Source of the DNA: Gordonia iterans
GTDB lineage: Bacteria > Actinomycetota > Actinomycetes > Mycobacteriales > Mycobacteriaceae
DNA: 64,000 bases
Assembly: GCF_002993285.1 (NCBI RefSeq)
Contig: NZ_CP027433.1
Span: 1,984,001-2,048,000 of the forward strand
Direction: 5' to 3'
Below are positions 9,285-17,930 of the stretch, piece by piece. A program made the position numbers and the translations under genes. The notes beneath the pieces are model-generated. The model saw only the letters and a program-made list of their open reading frames with translations, made no database searches and was not told the DNA's origin. Numbering within the stretch: the stretch's first letter is position 1; every line of letters begins with the position of its first letter.

Positions 9285-10343
9285 TCACCACCCGGTCTTC
9301 GCGGTGCGACGCAGCAGGACGAAGAACACCGGACCGCCGATCAGCGACGTGAGCATGCCGAGGGGGAGTTCGCCGTCGGTCAGCGTGCGGGCGGCCAGAT
9401 CTGCCGCAGCGATGAACAGGGCGCCTCCGATCACCGAGGCGGGCAGGAGCACCCGGTGGCGGGGACCGACGAGTAGCCGCATCACGTGCGGCACGATGAG
9501 GCCGACGAACATCACGATCCCCGTGAAGGCGACGGCCCCGGCGGTGAGAATCGCGACGAGGACGATCACCTGCCGTCGAACCACTTCGACGTTGACGCCC
9601 AGGGCCGCTGCCTGGAGCTCGCCGAGGGCCAGCAGGTCGAGCTTGTTCACCAGCACGGCCGACGCGGCGATGGAGGCGATCACCAGCGGTGCGACGACGG
9701 TGACGTGGTTCCAGGTGACGGCTCCGGCGAGCGAACCGAGCTGCCAGAAGACGATCTGCTCGCGGGTCGCCGTGGAAGCGATGGTGGTGAGGTACGCGAT
9801 GATGCCGAGGGCGAAGGCGTTCACCGCGATACCGGTGAGCACGATCATCACCACCGACGTCCCGCCGTCGCGCATGCTCAGGATGTACACCGCGAAGGTG
9901 GTGGCCAGGCCGAACAGTGCGGCCATCGCGGCCACGGCCCAGCCGTTGGCTGCACTGCCGCTGAGTGCGAACATCAGGCAGGCGCCCACCGCCGCCCCCG
10001 ACGACACGCCGATGATGCCCGGCTCGGCGAGCGGATTGGCCAGTACCCCTTGCAGCAGGCACCCGGCTGCGCCGAGCGCCATCCCGACCAGCAGGCCGAG
10101 CAGGATCCGCGGGAACCGGGAGACCCAGAGAGCATTCTCGCCCGGCTGATCGGGGAGCGGTCCGATGTGCAGGTGCCAGTGGTGGGCGATCGAACCGAGG
10201 ACCTCCGCCGGCGGCACGTGCACCTGGCCGGTGCCTGCCGAGACCACGACGACCACGCCGAGCAGCACCACGCCGCCGAGGATCACCGCGACGGCACGCC
10301 CGGTGTGTGGGCGATCGGCCTTGATCCTCTCCCACACGTTCAT
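9285..10343 (-). CDS. hmuU: FecCD/HmuU-type iron or haem ABC permease
   Basis: A 352-residue integral membrane permease of the FecCD family with roughly nine to ten hydrophobic segments. Family motifs visible include NPLAEPGIIGVSSGAA (about 105-120), LGSLAGA near 195 and the cytoplasmic coupling region GLIVPHVMRLLVG near 280. It forms the transmembrane channel for the HmuV-like ATPase. Its ATG overlaps the TGA of the substrate-binding protein gene (ATGA), indicating coupled translation. Confidence 0.87.
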   Translation of the reverse strand: MNVWERIKADRPHTGRAVAVILGGVVLLGVVVVVSAGTGQVHVPPAEVLGSIAHHWHLHIGPLPDQPGENALWVSRFPRILLGLLVGMALGAAGCLLQGVLANPLAEPGIIGVSSGAAVGACLMFALSGSAANGWAVAAMAALFGLATTFAVYILSMRDGGTSVVMIVLTGIAVNAFALGIIAYLTTIASTATREQIVFWQLGSLAGAVTWNHVTVVAPLVIASIAASAVLVNKLDLLALGELQAAALGVNVEVVRRQVIVLVAILTAGAVAFTGIVMFVGLIVPHVMRLLVGPRHRVLLPASVIGGALFIAAADLAARTLTDGELPLGMLTSLIGGPVFFVLLRRTAKTGW

Positions 10344-11350
10344 CGGTAGATCGCCTCACGCAGGGTCCCGAGCACCAGACCGGTGTCGGGTCCGAAGGCC
10401 AGGACCTCGGTCTCGTCCATAGCGATGATGCGGCCGGCGCGGCCCGCGCTGGTGCCCGCCACGGCCGGCAGCTGTGCGACCCCGTCCAGGCCGCCGACCG
10501 TCTCGGCGCCCTGGGTCATCACCAGGATCACGTCGGGATCGACGCGCATCAGCGACTCGGTACTGACCATCGTGAACGACGCCGAGAGGCCCGCTTCGGT
10601 CCCGGCGTCGCGACCGCCGAGGTTGACGATCAGGTCGTCGGCGCCCGATCCGGGGCCGGCGAGCAGGATCAGCCGATCGCCGCGGATGTACAGGAACGCC
10701 ATGGTCGGATCGCCTGTCGGGTCGGGCAGCGAGGATCGTGCGGCATCGATCTGCGCTTGCGTCCGCTGCACCAGCTTCTCCCCGGCCTGGCGTGCGCCGA
10801 GCGCCTCGGCGACCCGGCGCAGAAGCTCCGGCGTCCCGGCCACGCTGCGCTCTCCGGTGAACTCCACCACCTCGATGCCGGCCGAGCGGAGTTGTCCGAG
10901 CGAGCCGGAGGGCGTGGAGTCGGCGCCCGCGAGCACGATCGTCGGACGCTGGGCGAGCACCTTCTCGACGTTCACCGCATGCCCGGGGTCGGTGACGCGC
11001 GGGACGCCCGCGGCGGCCGGGAAGGTGGTCGAGCCGCTCAGTCCCACCACGTTGGGGCCCAGCCCGAGCGCGTACACCGTCGCGCCGAGGGTGCCGTTCC
11101 GGTCGATCGCCACGATCCGTGACGCGGTCGACGACGCCGCGGGATCGTGCTCGACCGGCACGGGGTCACGGCTCGGAAGGGTCGCGATGCGTGCTCCGTC
11201 GCGCAGCTGAGCGGTCGACGGGTCGGTCAGTGCCCCCACATCGAGCGGTTCGGTGGTGCAGCCGGCGACGGCGAGCAGGCAGACGACCAGCGATGCCGCC
11301 AGCGCGATCGTCGTGGAGGCACGACGCTGCGGTCGACGCGTCAACGGCAC
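10340..11350 (-). CDS. hmuT: Haem/iron ABC substrate-binding lipoprotein (HmuT-like)
   Basis: A 336-residue lipoprotein with a twin-lobe periplasmic-binding fold (class III, single bridging helix). The N-terminus has a hydrophobic segment ending in the lipobox AVAGC near residue 30. Family features follow: RIVAIDRNGTLGATVYALGL, then VDPDVILVMTQG and the C-terminal MDETEVLAFGPDTG typical of haemin-binding HmuT proteins. The GTG at 11350 was chosen because GAAGGG lies 7 nt upstream and the lipobox then sits at the normal distance. A possible IdeR/DtxR operator lies 21 bp further upstream. It is the first gene of the operon. Confidence 0.83.
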   Translation of the reverse strand: MPLTRRPQRRASTTIALAASLVVCLLAVAGCTTEPLDVGALTDPSTAQLRDGARIATLPSRDPVPVEHDPAASSTASRIVAIDRNGTLGATVYALGLGPNVVGLSGSTTFPAAAGVPRVTDPGHAVNVEKVLAQRPTIVLAGADSTPSGSLGQLRSAGIEVVEFTGERSVAGTPELLRRVAEALGARQAGEKLVQRTQAQIDAARSSLPDPTGDPTMAFLYIRGDRLILLAGPGSGADDLIVNLGGRDAGTEAGLSASFTMVSTESLMRVDPDVILVMTQGAETVGGLDGVAQLPAVAGTSAGRAGRIIAMDETEVLAFGPDTGLVLGTLREAIYR

Positions 11351-11371
11351 GAGGGAACCCTTCGGGACTGG

Positions 11372-11390
11372 TGTGTGTAGGCACACCTTA
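11372..11390 (-). promoter_or_regulatory. Possible IdeR/DtxR iron box upstream of hmuT
   Basis: Read on the minus strand the site is TAAGGTGTGCCTACACACA. About 12 of 19 positions fit the IdeR consensus TTAGGTTAGSCTAACCTAA as I remember it, with the AGGT half well kept. Its position just before the haem-uptake operon makes iron control plausible. The match is partial. Confidence 0.45.
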
Positions 11391-11444
11391 CCGGGCCGGT
11401 CACAGTGGCCCGGAGCGGCCCGAACCCGGGCGCGGGCGAGTCCG

Positions 11445-11450
11445 TAGACT
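11445..11450 (+). promoter_or_regulatory. Putative -10 (leaderless) for map
   Basis: TAGACT ends 8 nt before the ATG at 11459, with no Shine-Dalgarno. The 13-mer TAGACTGATCGGT recurs exactly before ylxR at 38762. Confidence 0.5.
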
Positions 11451-11458
11451 GATCGGTC

Positions 11459-12322
11459 ATGACCGTTCGCACACCCCTGGCTCCCGGCATCGTCTCGCCC
11501 ACGCTGCCGGTTCCCGATTCCATCGCCCGCCCCGAGTACGCGTGGAAGGACACCGTCCGCGAGGGCAGCGAGCCGTGGGTGCAGACCCCGGAGACGATCG
11601 AGAAGATGCGGGTCGCGGGCCGCATCGCGGCCAACGCGCTCGCGGAGGCGGGCCGCGCGGTGGCGCCCGGAGTCACCACCGACCAGCTGGACCGGATCGC
11701 GCACGAGTACATGATCGACCACGGCGCGTATCCGTCGACCCTGGGCTACAAGGGCTTTCCGAAGTCGTGCTGCACGTCTCTGAACGAGGTGATCTGCCAC
11801 GGCATCCCGGATTCGACGGTGATCCAGGACGGCGACATCGTGAACATCGACGTCACCGCCTACATCGACGGCGTGCACGGCGACACCAATGCCACCTTCC
11901 TCGCCGGGGACGTGTCGCCCGAGCATCGCGATCTGGTCGAGCGGACCCGGATCGCGACCGAGCGCGCCATCAAAGCCGTCAAACCGGGCCGGGAGCTGAA
12001 CGTGATCGGCCGGGTGATCGAGGCCTACGCGAACCGCTTCGGCTACCAGGTGGTCCGCGACTTCACGGGGCACGGGATCGGTGAGACCTTCCACAACGGC
12101 CTGGTGGTCCTGCACTACGACCAGCCGGCCGTCGACACCGTACTGGAGCCGGGGATGGTGTTCACCATCGAACCGATGATCAATCTGGGCGGCCTGGAGT
12201 GGGAGCAGTGGGACGACGACTGGACGGTCGTGACCGCCGACCGCAAGTGGACCGCGCAGTTCGAGCACACCCTGGTGGTGACCGACGCCGGCGCGGAGAT
12301 CCTCACGCTCCCGGACGCCTGA
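11459..12322 (+). CDS. map: Methionine aminopeptidase type I (MapB-like)
   Basis: Removes the initiator Met from nascent proteins. The 287-residue product has the type-I metallopeptidase core with the five metal ligands in order: Asp in [11 protein letters not shown] and GDTN, His in [13 protein letters not shown], Glu in FTIEPM and Glu in FEHTLVV. The roughly 40-residue N-terminal extension rich in proline, ending in TPETIEKMR, is that of actinobacterial MetAP1c/MapB. The start is fixed by the leaderless-type promoter. It is divergent from the hmu operon, with 108 bp between start codons. Confidence 0.93.
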   Translation: MTVRTPLAPGIVSPTLPVPDSIARPEYAWKDTVREGSEPWVQTPETIEKMRVAGRIAANALAEAGRAVAPGVTTDQLDRIAHEYMIDHGAYPSTLGYKGFPKSCCTSLNEVICHGIPDSTVIQDGDIVNIDVTAYIDGVHGDTNATFLAGDVSPEHRDLVERTRIATERAIKAVKPGRELNVIGRVIEAYANRFGYQVVRDFTGHGIGETFHNGLVVLHYDQPAVDTVLEPGMVFTIEPMINLGGLEWEQWDDDWTVVTADRKWTAQFEHTLVVTDAGAEILTLPDA

Positions 12323-12352
12323 GCGACCGCGGCGGCGAACGCCGGCGGTGCG

Positions 12353-13810
12353 TCAGCTGAGCGAGTCGCCCACGCACAACGACGAGACGGTGGTGCCGGC
12401 GGCACCGGTGCTGCGGCGGGCCTCCGACAGGGCCTGACTCTCCGCGGAGGCGCGGTCGCTGCCGCGGGCGACGAAGTAGGAGTCTGACGATCCCGCCGCC
12501 GCGGCCCGTGCGACGGCGCCGCACCCGCTGGTGAACGAGGCGTATCCCCAGGTGGAGTTGTAACCGTACTCGGCCGCCTTGCCGAGCATGGCCTCGCGAC
12601 TGGCGTAGTTCCGGAATCGGATGACCCGCCCCTCCGGGCTGACGACGAAGCCCCACACCCGGTCCGAGGCGGTCGTCGTGCTGGGGGCGTCGGCCGGCGT
12701 GGATCCGGCGGGATCCGCTGTGGACGCCGTGGAACTGCCGGCCGCCGACGACGTCCGGGAGGAGTCGTCGCCCCGGGTGGCCAGAACGATGGCCCCGGCG
12801 ATGACCGCGATACCGATGAGAATCGCGATCAGCGCGAGGACGATCGTGGTGCGAGAGGTCTTGGCCGGCGCCGGGGGGTAAGGGCCGGCCGCGGGTCGAT
12901 AGGCGGTCCCGGTCGGCGGATACCCGGTGCCGGACTGCGTGTACGGCGCCGGTGTGCTCACCGGTGCGACCAGGGTCTGTTTCCGGGTCTTCGGATCTCC
13001 GCCGGAGGCCAGAGCGGCCGCGAATGCCTGGCACGACGAATAGCGCTGTGCCGGATCCTTGGCGAGCGCCGTGGCGAAGACGGGATCGAGTCCGGCCAGC
13101 TCGGGCACGAAGCGGCTGATCGGTGGCGGTGTCTCGGAGAGTTGGGCGTGCAGCAGCGCCGCAGTGGGCAGACCGGCGAACGGCGGTCGTCCGGCCAGCA
13201 GCGCGTAGGCGGTGGCGGCCAGCGAATACTGGTCCGCGGCGGGTATGTCCCGGCGCCCGTCGACGCTCTCCGGCGCGGCGTAGCTGAGCGTGCCGACGAA
13301 GGAGCCCGCCGCCGTCATCGAAGTGGCGCCGGCCAGCCGGGCGATCCCGAAGTCGAGCACGGTGACCCGGTCGATAGCGCCGTGTGCGTCGCGCCGGACC
13401 AGGATGTTCGCGGGCTTGACGTCGCGGTGCACCACGCCGCGCCGATGGGCGTAGTCCAGGGCCGCCGCGGTCTGGGAGACGATCGCGACCACGTCGCCGT
13501 ACGGGAGGGTTCCGGCGCCGTCGAGGTCGGATCCCTCCAGGTACTGCATGGTGAACCATGGCATGTCGTCGGTGATGCCGTGGTGGTAGACGGTCACGAT
13601 GCCGGGGTGATCGAGCTTGGCGACGGTGCGGGCCTCGGCGGCGAACCGCGCGGCGAAATCACCGGAGGAGTTCACCGACAGCGCCTTGAGGGCCTCGCGG
13701 CGGTCGAGGTGGGGATTGTGCACCAGGAAGACGCTGCCCATCCCGCCGCGGCCGAGGAGCGACAGCACGTCGTAGCCGGCGAACTCGCCGCCGGGCTGCG
13801 GCATGGCCAT
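12353..13810 (-). CDS. Ser/Thr protein kinase with external DUF4189-like domain
   Basis: A 485-residue PknB-type transmembrane kinase. The kinase domain (about 10-265) has the Gly-rich loop LGRGGMGSV, the Lys in ALKAL, the catalytic loop HRDVKPAN, DFG, and AAPES. A Pro/Thr-rich juxtamembrane linker (about 275-325) leads to one membrane helix (about 325-350). The external part has a Ser/Thr-rich stalk and a C-terminal domain beginning WGFVVSPEGR that resembles DUF4189. It contains two cysteines near 430 and 479 that could form a disulfide outside the cell. ATG 13810 was chosen over GTG 13819 because AGGAG lies 8 nt before it. Signal and substrates are unknown. Confidence 0.85.
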   Translation of the reverse strand: MAMPQPGGEFAGYDVLSLLGRGGMGSVFLVHNPHLDRREALKALSVNSSGDFAARFAAEARTVAKLDHPGIVTVYHHGITDDMPWFTMQYLEGSDLDGAGTLPYGDVVAIVSQTAAALDYAHRRGVVHRDVKPANILVRRDAHGAIDRVTVLDFGIARLAGATSMTAAGSFVGTLSYAAPESVDGRRDIPAADQYSLAATAYALLAGRPPFAGLPTAALLHAQLSETPPPISRFVPELAGLDPVFATALAKDPAQRYSSCQAFAAALASGGDPKTRKQTLVAPVSTPAPYTQSGTGYPPTGTAYRPAAGPYPPAPAKTSRTTIVLALIAILIGIAVIAGAIVLATRGDDSSRTSSAAGSSTASTADPAGSTPADAPSTTTASDRVWGFVVSPEGRVIRFRNYASREAMLGKAAEYGYNSTWGYASFTSGCGAVARAAAAGSSDSYFVARGSDRASAESQALSEARRSTGAAGTTVSSLCVGDSLS

Positions 13811-13952
13811 GGGATGCACTCCTTTCCGGCGCCTCGGGTTCTCGGGCGTTCTGAGCCGTGAGCCGATCGTAGCCGGACGCCGGGCCGCGTCGTGCCGTGC
13901 ACCGGTACGTCAACCGATGCGCGTCGGCGCGGCGGCCGGTGGAGCGGCCCGA

Positions 13953-13958
13953 TAGGGT
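13953..13958 (+). promoter_or_regulatory. Putative -10 (leaderless) for cobQ
   Basis: TAGGGT ends 6 nt before the GTG at 13965. Confidence 0.4.
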
Positions 13959-13964
13959 GGCGGC

Positions 13965-15623
13965 GTGGCGGACATCCGGGGAGCCCTGCTGATCGGGGGC
14001 GCGTCCAGCGATGCGGGCAAGAGCCTGTTGACTGCGGGTCTGTGCCGGTCGCTGCGCCGTCGAGGCGTGTCGGTGGCGCCGTTCAAGGCGCAGAACATGT
14101 CCAACAACTCTGCGGTGACGCTCGACGGCGGCGAGATCGGGCGGGCACAGGCGCTCCAGGCGGCCGCGTGCGGTCTGGAGCCCGACACCCGCTTCAATCC
14201 GGTGCTGCTCAAGCCGGGTGGCGATCGCCGGTCGCAGGTGGTGGTGCGCGGCCGAGCCGTCGGGGACGTCGGCGCCCGCGACTATCAGACCTGGCGGGCT
14301 CATCTCTCCGACCTGGTTCAGGATGAGTTGTCCGCGCTCCGAAGCGATTTCGACGTCGTGATCGCCGAGGGCGCCGGATCGATCGCGGAGATCAATCTGC
14401 GCGCGAACGACATCGCGAACCTCGGCTTGGCGCGCCGTGCGCACCTGCCGGTGCTCGTCGTCGCCGACATCGACAGGGGAGGGGCCCTGGCGAGCCTCTA
14501 CGGCACGACGGCGGTGCTCGATCCCGGCGACCAGGCGCTGGTCGCCGGTTACGTGATCAACAAGTTCCGCGGAGATCCCGCCATCCTGGCACCCGGGCTG
14601 GACATGCTGCACGTGCGCACCGGACGGCCGACCCTCGGCGTGCTCCCGTGGTGCGACGACGTGTGGATCGACGCGGAGGACTCGCTCGCCAGCGCCGTCG
14701 GCCGCCGCGTAGGCCCGCCGTCGTCGTTCCAGTCCCGTGAGCCGGACCTGCCCCTTGAGCCGGACCTGCCCCTTGAGCCGGACCTGCCCCGTGAGCCGGA
14801 CCTGCCCCGTGAGCCGGACCTGCCCCGTGAGCCGGACCCGCCCCTTGAGCTTGTCGAAAGGATGACCGTCGCAGCCCTGCGTCTGCCGCGCGTCTCCAAT
14901 GCCACCGATGTGGAGGCGCTGGCGTGCGAGCCGAACGTCGACGTGACCTGGGTCGACGACGCCGCCTCCCTCGCCGCAGCCGACCTCGCCGTGCTTCCGG
15001 GGACGCGCGCCACCGTCGACGACCTGCGCTGGATCACCGCACGCGGTCTCGACCGCGCGCTGGTCGAGCGGGCGGCACGAGGCCGGCCGATCCTCGGGAT
15101 CTGCGGCGGTTTCCAGATCCTCGCGCGATCGATCGACGACGACGTGGAGTCCGGTGCGGGCGCGGTCGACGGGCTCGGGCTGCTGGACGTCGACGTGGTC
15201 TTCCATCGCGACAAGACGCTCCGCCGGTTCAGCGGACACGGCGGGCTCGATCCGGTGCACGGTTACGAGATCCATCACGGGCGGGTGGTCCGCAGCGGTG
15301 AGGAACCGTGGCTGCACGACGACGAGTCCGGGCCCGAGGGAGCGCGCCGGGGCGCGGTCTTCGGGACGCACTGTCACGGTCTGCTCGAGAGTGACGGTTT
15401 CCGTCGTGCGTTCCTCGCCGAGGTCGCCCGCGCCGCGGGGCTGCGGCGCTTCCGGACGGACCCACGCCTGCAGGTCGCGGCGGTGCGGGAGGCGCAGCTC
15501 GACCTGCTCGCAGATCTGGTGGACGAACATCTCGACGTCGTCGCACTGGACCGGTTGCTCACAGACGGGCCGCCGGACCTGCCGAGCGTTCTAAGCTCGT
15601 TGTCGTGGAGTCCGAACACCTGA
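13965..15623 (+). CDS. cobQ: Cobyric acid synthase with in-frame repeat insertion
   Basis: CobQ amidates adenosyl-cobyrinic acid a,c-diamide at four side chains in B12 synthesis. The N-terminal dethiobiotin-synthetase-like ATPase domain has [10 protein letters not shown] (about 10-19), [12 protein letters not shown] and [11 protein letters not shown]. The C-terminal glutamine amidotransferase domain has GICGGFQIL with the catalytic Cys, and GTHCHGL. Between them, at about residues 258-299, lies an insertion of six tandem hexapeptides (R/L)EPDLP followed by PLELVER, encoded by an 18-bp DNA repeat. This explains a length of 552 against the usual roughly 490-500. Both active domains look intact, so the enzyme is probably functional. 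The 3' end overlaps the next gene by 19 nt. Confidence 0.92.
   Translation: MADIRGALLIGGASSDAGKSLLTAGLCRSLRRRGVSVAPFKAQNMSNNSAVTLDGGEIGRAQALQAAACGLEPDTRFNPVLLKPGGDRRSQVVVRGRAVGDVGARDYQTWRAHLSDLVQDELSALRSDFDVVIAEGAGSIAEINLRANDIANLGLARRAHLPVLVVADIDRGGALASLYGTTAVLDPGDQALVAGYVINKFRGDPAILAPGLDMLHVRTGRPTLGVLPWCDDVWIDAEDSLASAVGRRVGPPSSFQSREPDLPLEPDLPLEPDLPREPDLPREPDLPREPDPPLELVERMTVAALRLPRVSNATDVEALACEPNVDVTWVDDAASLAAADLAVLPGTRATVDDLRWITARGLDRALVERAARGRPILGICGGFQILARSIDDDVESGAGAVDGLGLLDVDVVFHRDKTLRRFSGHGGLDPVHGYEIHHGRVVRSGEEPWLHDDESGPEGARRGAVFGTHCHGLLESDGFRRAFLAEVARAAGLRRFRTDPRLQVAAVREAQLDLLADLVDEHLDVVALDRLLTDGPPDLPSVLSSLSWSPNT
14737..14861. repeat. 18-bp tandem repeat x6 plus TTGAGCTTGTCGAAAGG tail, inside cobQ
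   Basis: Six units of (g/t)tgagccggacctgcccc run from 14737 to 14844 with only g/t variation at position 1 and one c/t change in the last unit. The array ends in ttgagcttgtcgaaagg, exactly the sequence reiterated at 55.4-55.6 kb. Being 18 bp, the unit preserves the reading frame. Confidence 0.95.
15592..15597 (+). promoter_or_regulatory. Putative -10 (leaderless) for alpha/beta hydrolase
   Basis: TAAGCT ends 7 nt before the GTG at 15605, within the end of cobQ. Confidence 0.4.
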
Positions 15624-16432
15624 AGATCGATCACGACGGCCTGACTTTCGACGTCCATCGGAGCGGTCCGTCCCGCGGCCCCTGGGTGGTGCTGCTGCAC
15701 GGGTTCCCGGTGAACTCGATGTGCTGGGACAAGGTCCTGCCGCGGGTGCACGACGCGGGTCTGCGGACGCTGACCGTCGACCAGCGCGGCTACAGCCCCG
15801 GGGCCCGGCCGCCGGAGGTCGACGACTACCGCCTCGACCGACTGACCGACGACGTGCTCGGTGTCCTCGGACACTTGAACATCGCCTACTCGATGCTGGT
15901 GGGGCACGACTGGGGAGGGGTCGTCGCCTGGCAGCTGGCGGCCAAGCACCCCGAACGATTCACCGGGTTGGTGGCGGTGAGCACCGGACATCCGTCGGCG
16001 ATGGCGGCCGCGCTGGCATCCGGGGGTGATCAGCGGGAGCGGTCGGCGTACATCAAGAGCTTCGTCGCCGACGACGCCGAGGAGAAGCTGACGGGCCGAA
16101 ACGGGATTCTGCTCCGTCGTGCGGGCGTGAGCGCCGAGGAACTGAAGCCGATCCTGGAGCCGGGCGCGATGACCGGCCCGTTGAACTGGTACCGGGCCAA
16201 CTTCACGGGGAAGGTCGCCGAGACGCTCGCGTGCCCGCCGGTGGAGCTCCCGACCACCATGCTGTGGAGCGACGGCGACGCCGCCCTCGGCCGCGAGCAG
16301 GCCGAGGGGAGCGGGCGGTTCGTCTACGGCGACTACCGCTTCTCCGAGTTGCACGGCGTGGACCACTGGGTCCCGGAGAACGCGCCGGAGGCGGTGGCGA
16401 GCGAGATCGCCTTGCGCTCGGCGCAGTACTGA
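15605..16432 (+). CDS. Alpha/beta hydrolase, epoxide hydrolase type
   Basis: A 275-residue alpha/beta hydrolase. The nucleophile elbow is GHDWGG, with Asp rather than Ser, as in epoxide hydrolases and haloalkane dehalogenases. The oxyanion motif LHGFPVNS is near residue 31 and the catalytic His is in GVDHWVPE near the C-terminus. The cap region follows in the middle. The GTG start lies within the last 19 nt of cobQ and has its own hexamer. The substrate is unknown; a role in cobalamin synthesis is not implied. Confidence 0.82.
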   Translation: MESEHLKIDHDGLTFDVHRSGPSRGPWVVLLHGFPVNSMCWDKVLPRVHDAGLRTLTVDQRGYSPGARPPEVDDYRLDRLTDDVLGVLGHLNIAYSMLVGHDWGGVVAWQLAAKHPERFTGLVAVSTGHPSAMAAALASGGDQRERSAYIKSFVADDAEEKLTGRNGILLRRAGVSAEELKPILEPGAMTGPLNWYRANFTGKVAETLACPPVELPTTMLWSDGDAALGREQAEGSGRFVYGDYRFSELHGVDHWVPENAPEAVASEIALRSAQY

Positions 16433-16433
16433 G

Positions 16434-16541
16434 GTGCGGTGCGGATTCGTGCACACCTTCTTCGGCGCCGCCGGCCACTTCTGGGTGGATCCGAACAGCG
16501 TGCCGCAGGAGACGTGGCCGGTGCCGAGGATTGTGCGATAG
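16434..16541 (+). CDS. Possible 35-residue small ORF
   Basis: A GTG one base after the hydrolase stop opens a 35-codon frame ending at TAG 16539-16541. The product contains FFGAAGHFWVDPNS and ETWPVPRIVR, an aromatic-rich, protein-like composition unusual for random GC-rich DNA. There is no clear Shine-Dalgarno apart from the upstream coding end. It may be a true small protein, or the eroded C-terminus of a lost gene. I recognise no family. Confidence 0.25.
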   Translation: MRCGFVHTFFGAAGHFWVDPNSVPQETWPVPRIVR

Positions 16542-16559
16542 GCCGGAATCGGGGCCGGG

Positions 16560-16565
16560 TAGCGT
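16560..16565 (+). promoter_or_regulatory. Putative -10 (leaderless) for HAD hydrolase
   Basis: TAGCGT ends 7 nt before the ATG at 16573. Confidence 0.45.
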
Positions 16566-16572
16566 CGTCGTC

Positions 16573-17226
16573 ATGTCTGACCCGCACCGCATCGAGGCCG
16601 TCGTGTTCGACGTCGGCGAGACCCTGATCGACGAGTCCCGGATCTGGCTGCGCTGGGCCGATCGACTCGGGGTCACACCGCTGACCTTCCTCGGCGCCAT
16701 CGGCGCGTGCGCGGCCACCGATCGGGAGGTGTCGGCGGCGTTCGAGCTGGTTCGTCCCGGCTTCGACGTCGAGGTCGCCGACGCGGCATGGGCCGTCGAG
16801 GATCCGGACGGCCTGCGCAGCGGGTTCGACGACGACGATCTCTACCCGGATGTGCGGCCCGCGCTGGCCGCACTCTCCGGGCGTGGACTGCGCCTGGTGA
16901 TCGCCGGGAATCAGCCGCCGCGAGCGCTGGCGGCGCTTCACGCCATGGATCTGCCCGTCGACGAGATCGCCAACTCCGCCGAGCTCGGCGTGGAGAAGCC
17001 GTCGCCGGCGTTCTTCGCCGCCGTCACCGGGCTCGCCGGGGTGCCCGCCGAGGCGATCGCCTACGTCGGGGACCGGACCGACAACGACGTGCTGCCCGCG
17101 GCCGATGCCGGTATGCGGCCGATCCTGATCCGGCGCGGACCGTGGGGACATCTGCATGCCACGCGCCCGGAAGCCGCGCGCGCGACGATCGTCGACTCGC
17201 TGCTCGAACTGCCCGGCATCCTCTGA
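16573..17226 (+). CDS. HAD-superfamily hydrolase
   Basis: A 217-residue haloacid-dehalogenase-type phosphatase. Motif I is FDVGETLID, with Gly-Glu replacing the usual Gly-Thr after the second acidic position; motif III Lys is in GVEKPSPAFF; motif IV is YVGDRTDND. In motif I the second catalytic Asp (DxD) is Gly-Glu, so the chemistry may differ from classical phosphatases; this variant occurs in other HAD members. The substrate is unknown. Confidence 0.8.
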   Translation: MSDPHRIEAVVFDVGETLIDESRIWLRWADRLGVTPLTFLGAIGACAATDREVSAAFELVRPGFDVEVADAAWAVEDPDGLRSGFDDDDLYPDVRPALAALSGRGLRLVIAGNQPPRALAALHAMDLPVDEIANSAELGVEKPSPAFFAAVTGLAGVPAEAIAYVGDRTDNDVLPAADAGMRPILIRRGPWGHLHATRPEAARATIVDSLLELPGIL

Positions 17227-17295
17227 CCGGCGGAGCCGGCCGGCCTCGCGGCGGACCGGGAAAGTGCGTCGGCCTGTTCGGCGGCGCCGTTCGGA

Positions 17296-17928
17296 TCAGC
17301 CCAGCACGGTGAAGTCCGCACGCAGGGGGCCGCGGCCGGTCATCGCGCGCAGGACCGCGATCGCGTCGCCTGGGCCGGCCAGCGCGGTCGCGAGCCTGAC
17401 GGCGGGCGGCACCGCGTGCTCGAGGGCGGAGCCTGGTTCGATGCCGGTGGCGCCTGCCAGATCGAGAGAGTGCACGGTCAACTCGAATGCCCGCGTCGGG
17501 AGGTAGTCGATCAGCCGCATCACGCCGACCGGGGTGACCAGGATCGCCTCGTCCGGGGTCGCTCGGACCACGGGCCGGACGCGGTCCGCGATCGCGTGCG
17601 CGGCGGCGATCGGGTCGTCGCCGAGCGCCTGACCGGCCGCCACTCCGCGCGCGGCGACGTCCGCCGGGTCGCCGACCGAGGCGAAGGCCGCGTGGAAATA
17701 GGCGACCGGACCGTGGAGCTGCTCACCGGGATCGAAGGCTCGCGACGCCGCCAGGTAGTCCTCGATGGTCGTGAACGCCCGGCAGCTGTGCCCGAGGAGG
17801 GAGCGCACTGACCACTCGCCGAGCCCTGGGTCGTCGAGCTTCGCCGGATCGATCAGATCGATCAGCTCGGCGAAGCCGCCGGCGGCGTACTCGAACCACA
17901 GGCGGAGTTCGGCAGACGACGGCGGCAC
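17296..17928 (-). CDS. Mycothiol-dependent maleylpyruvate isomerase family protein
   Basis: A 210-residue DinB-like four-helix protein of the maleylpyruvate isomerase N-terminal type (WSVRSLLGHSCRAF near residue 40, then the HAIADRV and FELTVHSLDLA stretches). The family binds a divalent metal and commonly uses mycothiol. The GTG start lies 2 nt after the stop of the mycothione reductase gene, so it is co-transcribed with a mycothiol-recycling enzyme, which supports a mycothiol-linked role. The exact substrate is not evident. Confidence 0.75.
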   Translation of the reverse strand: MPPSSAELRLWFEYAAGGFAELIDLIDPAKLDDPGLGEWSVRSLLGHSCRAFTTIEDYLAASRAFDPGEQLHGPVAYFHAAFASVGDPADVAARGVAAGQALGDDPIAAAHAIADRVRPVVRATPDEAILVTPVGVMRLIDYLPTRAFELTVHSLDLAGATGIEPGSALEHAVPPAVRLATALAGPGDAIAVLRAMTGRGPLRADFTVLG

Positions 17929-17930
17929 GA

